DNA from: Diploscapter coronatus
Taxonomy: Eukaryota > Nematoda > Chromadorea > Rhabditida > Rhabditidae
Assembly (NCBI GenBank): GCA_964036155.1
Contig: OZ038423.1
Span: 29,651,249 to 29,715,248 of the forward strand
DNA length: 64,000 bases
Direction: 5' to 3'
Part shown: in pieces, positions 57,301 to 64,000 of the stretch
Layout: each line of letters starts with the position of its first letter
Numbering within the stretch: position 1 is the stretch's first letter
Position numbers and translations under genes: made by a program
Notes under the pieces: generated by a model
Seen by the model: only the letters and a program-made list of their open reading frames with translations
Databases searched by the model: none
Told to the model about the DNA's origin: nothing

Positions 57301-59950
57301 CAAGCTGCATAAATTGAAAATTGACGCTGCTTCTCTAATTGAAGAGAATTGACTTACAAGTAGAGAGGAATGAGACATTTGATGACTGATTGTAAATAAC
57401 CGAGTGAAGACGAAGAGAGACATGCACAGTCACAAAGGGATTATTAGATTAATGCAGATTAAAGAGATTTGATTAAAAATGAAAATGAATATCTCGTTAC
57501 TAGATAAGGCGATGAGATTTAGAGAATCACCAGCTTGATCTTATCAAGAGATAGGAGAATTTATAGAAGAACTTTTCTAAAACCTTTCTTCACCCAAAAA
57601 TGCGCATGGGTTTGTTTGTTTGGCCTAAAAAGAATGCAACACCACAGCAGGTTGGAGTTTTGCAATGCAAAATAGTGATTTTTGGCAGTCGCTCCTCTTC
57701 CCTTCCCCTTCCTAATAACAACCTATGTATTGCATTGTTGCTGTTGCGAAGTGAGAAGACTGCATTTATGCAATCTATGCAGATGTAAACGAAAGAGCGA
57801 AAGAATGAAGGAGAACAAATGCAGAATAAACAATAAACACTTTACAATGTCATTTCGAACATGGAGATGCGAGAAAAGGCATGTAGAGATGACATAATGA
57901 GTGTGTACACCAAATAAACGCAGAATGTACACAATTTGAATGAGAAAAAGCGCGCTTCACGCATGATGAACTCGAAGTTGCATCATTAATTTAGTTGTTT
58001 GTAATTAGACGCGAACAGAATAGACTGGGGAAATAGAAATGGGGGTAAAAATCGGAATTATTATTAGAAGATTGTAGAAAGCCAGAAAAATGAGAATTTT
58101 CAAATCGCACGGGAAGGAAAAATCGTAAAGCTAATGTGTGCGCGCGCATGCAATTGAGAAAGAGCGTTTCATCATTTCTTAAAGATTTGGAAGTAAGTCA
58201 TTTGATTTCGAATAAAAAGAGAGTGTTGTAAAAACCGAACCTGAAGTGCAAGAAGGACTAAGCTGTCCTGTAGAGATGGAGCCCCGTTTCCATGTCCGAG
58301 TCCTGCCAAGCCTCCCAATCCTGAGCTCGGTCCCCCACCCCCAGTTGCAGCCGTCGGTTCTGTGTTCGGCCGTTGATCCATCAACATGCTAGTGCTGCTG
58401 CTACTTGCTGGCCGGAGTATTTCGTCCTGAATTTCCAAACGTAATCATTGAAAAACTCGTTGGACAAAAATCAACTGCCCCCCTCTGTCCGTGTCTCTAT
58501 CAGTTTGCCATATGACTTGAAAGAGTAAATGCTAACAAAGAGAATGGAATGGGGGGAATGGAAGGAATCGAATCGAATCGAATCAGTCAACAACACAAAC
58601 AATCGCCCCGACCAGCTGTGAGTGGAAGGGGGAGAGAGAATAATAGTGACAATGATAAAGTGATAAACATAGACAGAGGCAGGTAGAGAAGGAAGAGTAT
58701 ACATGTCCTTGATAGCGGATAAATTCAATAGCAGGATGGGATACTATATCACATAGCGTTTTAGATCTAATCCTGTCACCTATCATAAAACAAAGCACCG
58801 CCTCCGAACTTTCAAATATGGAGATACAAAAGTGGGAAGACGGGGTTTAAAATTAGAGACACGCAACTATTATGACAGGGAACATAAAAATAGCATTTTG
58901 TAGGTAACTGGAGTATATGACTGGGGAGTGTTGTGAAAGAGTGAAAGAGGTATAAGAAAGAAGTGAAGAGGTTAGGGAATGGGAGAGAATGAGTAAACGA
59001 GATAGCAGAGAAGCCGAGAGGTTGCGAAATAGTGGGGGAAAGAGAGAAGCAGAGAAAGAGAATAAGCAATGCTGCTGCAGTGATGATGTTGTGTGGTTGT
59101 GTGTGTGGCAAGGCATGAAAGCAAACACGCATGACCTCTCTAGAAAAAGAACAAGAAGCGAGAGGAGAGAAACCGAAAGAGAGAAGAGAAGAAAACGGGG
59201 AGAGGGGATAGATGAATAAGTGGGCGGGGCTAGCAGAGAAGAGAGAAGAGGGAAGAAACGAGTAAACAACAACAGAGAGATCTTGACAGGAAAAGACATA
59301 GATAGAGAGAGAAAGAGAGGGAGAAAAAGAGAATTGGCAATGAGCAAAACAAAAAATCCAATGCAAAGGGACAAACTCCTTCTCTCTCAGTCCCAAGCGC
59401 TCTCTCACCGCACGTGAATGAGTGAATGACACAACAGCCAACAATCCTTGAGCAGAACAACCAGAACCTAACCTAGAGACCCTAACCAAGGGAAAGGGGA
59501 ACCTAGGCTCGAATTGAGAGGAAGAAGGGTTTCGAGAATAAACCCATTAACAGCACAGATGAATGCTGAATGCTCTGGATCCATCGTAAACAACACAATG
59601 CTGCTGCCGCTGCAGAGATACGCACATAGCCGAGAGATGAGAGATCTCAAAACAAAAATAGAGAAGGGGCAGAACACAAACAAGCCACGCCCACTCCAGA
59701 AGAAGGCAAGATGATTGTCATTTGCATGGACGCAATCCGGGGTCGAAATAATTGAGGTGAAATTAGAGAGGAAGCGAAAAAGTAGCATGTGAGGGGAAAG
59801 GAAGGTGAAGCTGTGAAGATGAAGGTTAGAAAACGTCAGCAATGCATCACAAAAAGTTCGTAAAGATGAAACATCTCTGATTCCGAATACGGAGAATACA
59901 AAGACAAAGATGGATTATTACTCAGCAAGGAGAATGATACTTACGCTCAT
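48304..59950 (-). CDS. fkh-7: FOXP-class forkhead transcription factor (fkh-7-like)
   Basis: FOXP proteins are transcriptional repressors that dimerise through a leucine zipper. Exons (minus): 59950-59945, 58426-58241, 56583-56440, 56011-55854, 53390-53240, 52877-52668, 49758-49574, 49311-49149, 48982 to about 48836, 48758-48593 and 48416-48304; about 540 aa. In order: disordered Gly/Ser N-terminus ([14 protein letters not shown]); C2H2-type finger ([21 protein letters not shown]); leucine zipper ([20 protein letters not shown], then MMQHLHMKP); Gln/Pro-rich linker; forkhead domain ([58 protein letters not shown], then [15 protein letters not shown]); acidic tail KKEEPEEE. This architecture is diagnostic of FOXP. 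The first exon holds only ATG AGC but fits donor and phase exactly. The donor after the forkhead exon is unresolved. Introns of 1.5-2.9 kb are large for this window. Confidence 0.9.
49759..52667. other. 2.9-kb intron of the FOXP gene
   Basis: No embedded gene is supported. The content is AT-rich sequence with a pyrimidine-rich segment at about 52280-52450. Plus-strand frames at 51511-51798 and 52106-52411 lack family resemblance and splice context. Such a long intron before the forkhead-coding exons could hold enhancers, but none can be named. Confidence 0.45.
53391..55853. other. 2.5-kb intron of the FOXP gene with a foldback element
   Basis: It separates the zinc-finger exon from the leucine-zipper exon. 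It holds the inverted repeat at about 53548-53880 and several low-complexity GA- and CT-rich tracts near 54780-55780. No exon of fitting phase or embedded gene was found. Confidence 0.5.
53548..53880. repeat. foldback element, about 330 bases, in a FOXP intron
   Basis: The left arm (TTGCCTCCGATTT through GTAGATCGTGATTCCGAAGTC to TTCCGAAAAACCGCT) and the right arm (AGCGGTTTTCGGATTTT back to AAATCGAAGGCAG) are imperfect inverted copies of about 120 bases. An open frame crossing the left arm looks protein-like but is mirrored by the repeat and was not accepted as an exon. Confidence 0.7.
56584..58240. other. 1.7-kb intron of the FOXP gene
   Basis: AT-rich sequence with no recognised exon, RNA gene or mobile element. 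GTGTGCGCGCGCATGC at about 58136-58151 is a short alternating purine-pyrimidine tract. Confidence 0.45.
58427..59944. other. first FOXP intron, strongly purine-rich on the plus strand
   Basis: About 58600-59450 is dominated by GA-rich sequence on the plus strand (pyrimidine-rich in the sense direction), with a GAATC repeat (four units) near 58565-58585. This gives long low-complexity minus-strand frames (58812-59489, 225 codons) that are Ser/Leu/Phe/Pro strings and are rejected as genes. Confidence 0.55.
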
Positions 59951-62900
59951 GATTATCCCCCTTTGTTAAGCCCGATGTAATAATAGATCGTTTGACCTAA
60001 TAGGGATAAAGGGTGTTTGAGGGAAACATGAAATTCAAAGATGATGAAGAATTATGCAGAACTCCAATTCCGAAATTATATCGAAGATGAAACTTTTAGA
60101 AACTGCACTAAAATTGATCACAAAATGAAAAGAAAAACGCAAAAAGATAACTGACGACGGAAATTTGGCAGTTTTAATGCTTAGGATTTAAAAATTCGAT
60201 TCGGTAAAAGTTTTGGAGATAAAGTAATCATTTTGAATATCGTATTCGCTTAACAGTTGATTTCTTCAACTTTCTTCCTCGAATTTTAACAATTCCTAAA
60301 AATCGTGAAGGATGTCTTTCAATACAAACTTTAACAAATTGCTTGATGACCTCGTGATATAATATATGGAGTTTGTTTCGGATTTGTAAATCGCACGAAT
60401 GAATAGATTTCCATTTTCTTAGATATCTGAAGGAACATAAGCAGCACTTAGATGTTGTTGTGTTATTGTGCATTGCTGCATTGCTCATTCGCCTTTTATC
60501 CTTGCCTATTTGCAGTCAGTCAGTGAATTTATTGCAGAACTACTGGATTATTTGATGCACTTGATGCAAATGAATGAATGATGCGCGATATCGAATGCAA
60601 GAAATACAGCAACTCACATAACTTTTTATGAAACTTCCTCATGAATACGACTTTCTTTCTACCGTATTCAAAAGATTTTGGAAATTTTTTTAAAACAAGC
60701 TCCGACCAAGAAAGACTTTCAACTAATGCCAGAAATTCTAAGGTAAGGGATTTGCAAGGCAAAACTTTTTTTTAACAGACAATTGATACAAGAGAAGATC
60801 AGCAGCAAAATTTTAGCAGAATATTTTAGTTTAAGGATAATTCGCGGAGAAAATATCTAGCTCAAACCCTGCCTAAATGTGACAAAGATTCAAATTTTTA
60901 AATTATCGTGATTAGAATTGCGTTCTTCTATATTTCAGATCGCGCTATTTATTTTCAAAGGCTGAAATGTTTTATCCAATATATCCATGAAAGCAGTCAG
61001 TAGAAGGATCGAAATTAGCTTATGATGAAAAGTTTGCACAGCTTTCGTATCTCGATTATGTTGGTATTTAATGGAATTGAGTTTGGCTAGGTTTGTGGTA
61101 GATTTTTCTAATTGCCTTAGATGGATAACGTAATTATTTCTAAACGAACGAAAATATCAAATTGTTCGCAGGTGCGGCGGAAAAATCTAAAGAATAGTTC
61201 CAGAATAGAAAGGTAGAAATCATAAACTTTTCGCAGCTCTTGACCGTAATCTCCCGACAAACTCGTTTGGCACATGACGAAGAGATCGATAAAACGAATA
61301 ACCAAAGATAAAGACAAAGAGATAAGGGAAATGCTCATACCTCCTGCGGCATATGGGCCTCTGAGCGAGTGCGCCGCAGAGCGGCGGGTGATGCAGGTAT
61401 TTTGATTGCCTAATGTAATGGACAGTGATAATCACCAATTAGATGGGTCCACTGAAATCAGAAGTCAGGCAGCAGGGGGAATTGGAATTGGAATTGGAAG
61501 GGAAGGGATGTGAAATGGTTAGATGGTTAGAGAATGAGAAAGAGGCAGGGAAGCATAGAGACGAAGAGGCACAAGCCAACAACACACTTGTTTGTGTTTC
61601 CACCATTCTGTAAACATTCGATAGAGACAATGCCAATAGAAGAGAGCACAGACAGACAGAATGATACGAGACACAACGAGACAGACGTGCAGAGTGTCAA
61701 AGCACCGCCCCTTTCCCTCCTCTTCTCTTCTGATTTTGACAAAGATAGTGGGAACTTATGAGAGACGACAGGAAGACAAACCATATATGGCAGAGAGAAC
61801 CACGTATGTTAACATTAACAATGAGCATCAATGAAAATTTCTTTGCATTGTCTCTCTATTTTGTGCAGGCCTGTAAACTCGCAAACTCGCTGCAAACTGA
61901 TTGGAAAACGGAAACGAAAACGATACGCATAACGACTCAAACAGCACAAAAGGGAAGGGGGACTGAAAGAATTTAGGGAAGAATTGAATGAAAAAGGAAA
62001 GGGCAAAATGAATGAGACTAACATGAGCACATTGCGCATTATTGATGGACAAATAAACTCACGCGTATAAGAAAAATTACAGACCCTTACGCAACCAGAA
62101 AGAATTTGCGAACTAGAGCATAAATCGAGGAAAAACCAAATTTACCACCATCTCATCAATATCTACAGGACCAAGACGAATGATGATTTTTGCTGTTTAA
62201 AGCCAAACGTGGAAGTGAATGGAATGTTGGATAAGAAGACGTCTGATATTTCGTGAGCCAACATGATAGGTCTCACTTATAAACTTTCTAATGTCAAGAT
62301 CAAGAGTGAAACGATAGTGGATACCGTAATTTACGTCAAAAATGTTGAATAATGAGCGTTGAAACCAAAATCGACTTTCGAAGTTCGAGTCCTTCTCGAT
62401 CCCGGTAGAAAATGTTAATAAATATATGAAGACCGGGCTTTCTGGATAAACAGGTCAGCGAAAAGGTCAAAACTATCCATGATTTCTGACCCTGCAACTT
62501 ATCACAATCTGATCTTATTTAACTTCGCGATCTTTCGATATTCGACAAGCAAGATATGTTAGCAGGATTCCAAATGACTCGAAATATGAAAATTTATCCA
62601 GTCTAGATAAGATAAGTCCAGTACATCAATAGCTTACATTAGACATTTGACCGTCACTGTATCTTCATTTACTATTTGATAGAGGTTTGCGTCTCCTGTG
62701 ACAACTCTATAGCCTAACCTGAAGCCCATTTCCACCTTCTAACAAAAATCATTAGAAAAAGCCGACAAAAGTGTACATTCGCGTACGTGGCGCGGACTAT
62801 CTCTTTGGTTCGAACGCAACGCGATCACGTTGCGTGTGAATCGATCAATTTCCCACCTATATTTTCTCGAATTTCTTCTCTCTATTTTTCGATTATTTTC

Positions 62901-63541
62901 CGTTAACTGGCCAATTAGCTCGTTAATTAGGACTAAACTAGCTCTCTCGCATTCACCACTAGTGCTCCTAGTCATTCTCACAAGAATTTAGCACGTTTCC
63001 GTTCGCTATTTGCATTTTTTAAAGAATTTTTCTCGAAAATTATCCGAATTTGACGCCCAAAATTATGTAAGGAGAATGAGAATATGTGGGTAAAACTTTT
63101 CTTTATCCAATAGACAAGAATGTCTCACTTGTGATCCTCTATTCTGAACCATCCAAAACATCATCGACAAGTGAAGTTTCAATTGTACAATCGTTTTTGT
63201 GCGTTCAGACCCGCGAATTGTCCCCTCTTCCCTCTTTCACTCCATTTCTCTCATTTCCCCCGTTCTTTTTACCTATTAACGTGTATTGTTTAATGACTGT
63301 GTGCTCATTGTGAGGGTAAACATCTTCGTGCATCTTCTCTCTCAGCCTTAGCAGCCTGGTCATCTCGCCCTAGGCTCTCAGCTCCCACTCTCAGCTCGGC
63401 TACTTCCTCTTGAGCTCTTTTTTCTCGACTAACTTCTCGCAGTCGTCGCTTTTTCCCGTCTTCCTTTCACGGACGTGCAGTGCAGCTTCGACTCAGCGAA
63501 TTTGATTCAATTTAGTTTTAGCCTCAATCGATTAGGCTCAA
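59951..63541. other. divergent intergenic region between the FOXP gene and the M1 peptidase gene
   Basis: 3.6 kb with no supported gene. Minor features are a GC-rich hairpin at about 61342-61378 (CTGCGGC/GCCGCAG), a TTGGAA repeat near 61484-61499 and an inverted repeat ACGCAACG/CGTTGCGT at 62814-62835. Two minus-strand frames (60228-60488, 60529-60762) lack family or splice support. Promoters of both flanking genes are expected here. Confidence 0.45.
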
Positions 63542-64000
63542 ATGATCATTCAAATCACCCTATCCTTGTGGCTATTCTTCCTCCTGCCTCATTCCTCCCT
63601 ATGTCACCCCGCTATTCGCGCTCACTCCTACGATCTCTCGTTCCGACTGCCTCTGCCAGATGACAAATTCAACGCAGCCATGGTGCTGCACTTCTCCATC
63701 CTGGCCCCCATTTCCAACTTCACTCTGGACATCTCGCCCACTCTGACGGACTTCCAGAATGTCACTCTTGTGACTCTGTCGAATCCTCCCTTGCCGATGC
63801 AAAAGCCGATCATCGAGACGTCGAACACATCGATGCGTTTCTTGATTCCTCAGTACACCCTCCCTGTGTCTGAGTACATTCTGACGATCGCCTCTTACAC
63901 CGGCCAGATCACGACCACAGCCAAACAGGGAATCTTCCGTCCAACCGAGAATTCTCCACTCATTCTGACTCACCTACAACCCGCCTTCGCCAGAACCGTC
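63542..64000 (+). CDS. M1-family aminopeptidase-like protein, N-terminal part (cut by window edge)
   Basis: The open frame runs from the ATG at 63542 to the end of the window (153 codons, no intron). It starts with a signal peptide or membrane anchor (IIQITLSLWLFFLLPHSSLC). The sequence then follows the N-terminal beta domain of M1 (aminopeptidase N-type) peptidases: HSYDLSFRLPLPDDKFNA, LVTLSNPPLPMQKP, LPVSEYILTIASYTGQI and LTHLQPAFARTV, the last being the lead-in to the family's conserved Phe-Pro-Cys segment, which lies outside. The catalytic HEXXH zinc site cannot be checked. Nematodes have many M1 genes, some inactive, so activity is not claimed. The reverse-strand frames here are shadows. 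Confidence 0.8.
   Translation, partial: MIIQITLSLWLFFLLPHSSLCHPAIRAHSYDLSFRLPLPDDKFNAAMVLHFSILAPISNFTLDISPTLTDFQNVTLVTLSNPPLPMQKPIIETSNTSMRFLIPQYTLPVSEYILTIASYTGQITTTAKQGIFRPTENSPLILTHLQPAFARTV

Noticed and set aside
58812..59489. 225-codon minus-strand open frame and its 173-codon partner
   Set aside because: Both are translations of a GA-rich tract inside the first FOXP intron, with repetitive Ser/Leu/Phe composition.
60228..60762. Two minus-strand frames of 86 and 77 codons upstream of the FOXP gene
   Set aside because: The basic, Lys/Arg-rich end of the first looked protein-like, but neither joins another exon nor matches a family I know.
63599..63973. 124-codon minus-strand open frame at the right edge
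   Set aside because: It is the shadow of the M1 peptidase-like frame on the plus strand, which has a signal peptide and family motifs.
1..64000. tRNA, rRNA or CRISPR features
   Set aside because: Read by eye, no cloverleaf with convincing A and B boxes, no rRNA-like block and no regularly spaced repeat-spacer array was found. A tRNAscan run would be needed to exclude tRNAs.

Overview
This is AT-rich nuclear DNA from a nematode, most likely a rhabditid. The basis is: many short phase-consistent GT-AG introns with TTTCAG/TTTTAG acceptors; two nematode-specific Str-type chemoreceptor genes; a close ELO-1-like fatty acid elongase; a RAB-28 GTPase with an RFX-type X-box in front of it; and dense small inverted-repeat elements. 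Nothing bacterial, viral or organellar was seen. Gene models were built by hand from splice signals, reading phase and family resemblance. For most genes every exon length and phase sums to an intact reading frame, which is strong internal support. No alignment or database search was run.

Layout. 1-5068 is gene-poor and repeat-rich. 5069-11230 holds two tandem plus-strand Str-type 7TM chemoreceptor genes. 11231-15864 is an island of nested mobile elements. 15900-22298 (minus) is a 17-exon gene for an unrecognised 901-residue protein with a coiled coil, a proline/serine-rich middle and C-terminal Cys/His zinc-knuckle-like repeats. 24848-29590 (minus) is a 9-exon MPEG1/perforin-2-like MACPF gene whose C-terminal (P2-like) region is duplicated in tandem by a recent genomic duplication of about 1.19 kb. 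30710-34991, plus a probable first exon near 38749 (minus), is a nuclear hormone receptor. 41184-43455 (plus) is an ELO-1-like elongase. 43887-45097 (minus) is rab-28, carrying an apparent one-base frameshift. 45280-46587 (minus) is a conserved-looking gene I do not recognise. 48304-59950 (minus) is a FOXP-class forkhead gene (fkh-7-like) with large introns. 63542-64000 (plus) is the start of an M1-type aminopeptidase gene cut by the window edge.

The genes do not form one pathway. Sensory biology appears twice (chemoreceptors, ciliary rab-28), transcription control twice (nuclear receptor, FOXP), with one lipid enzyme and one innate-immune pore-forming protein. The most notable points are the tandem-P2 MPEG1-like gene, the X-box/frameshift combination at rab-28, the three-level transposon nest, and three introns that fit only with GC donors. 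No CRISPR array, rRNA or convincing tRNA was seen.
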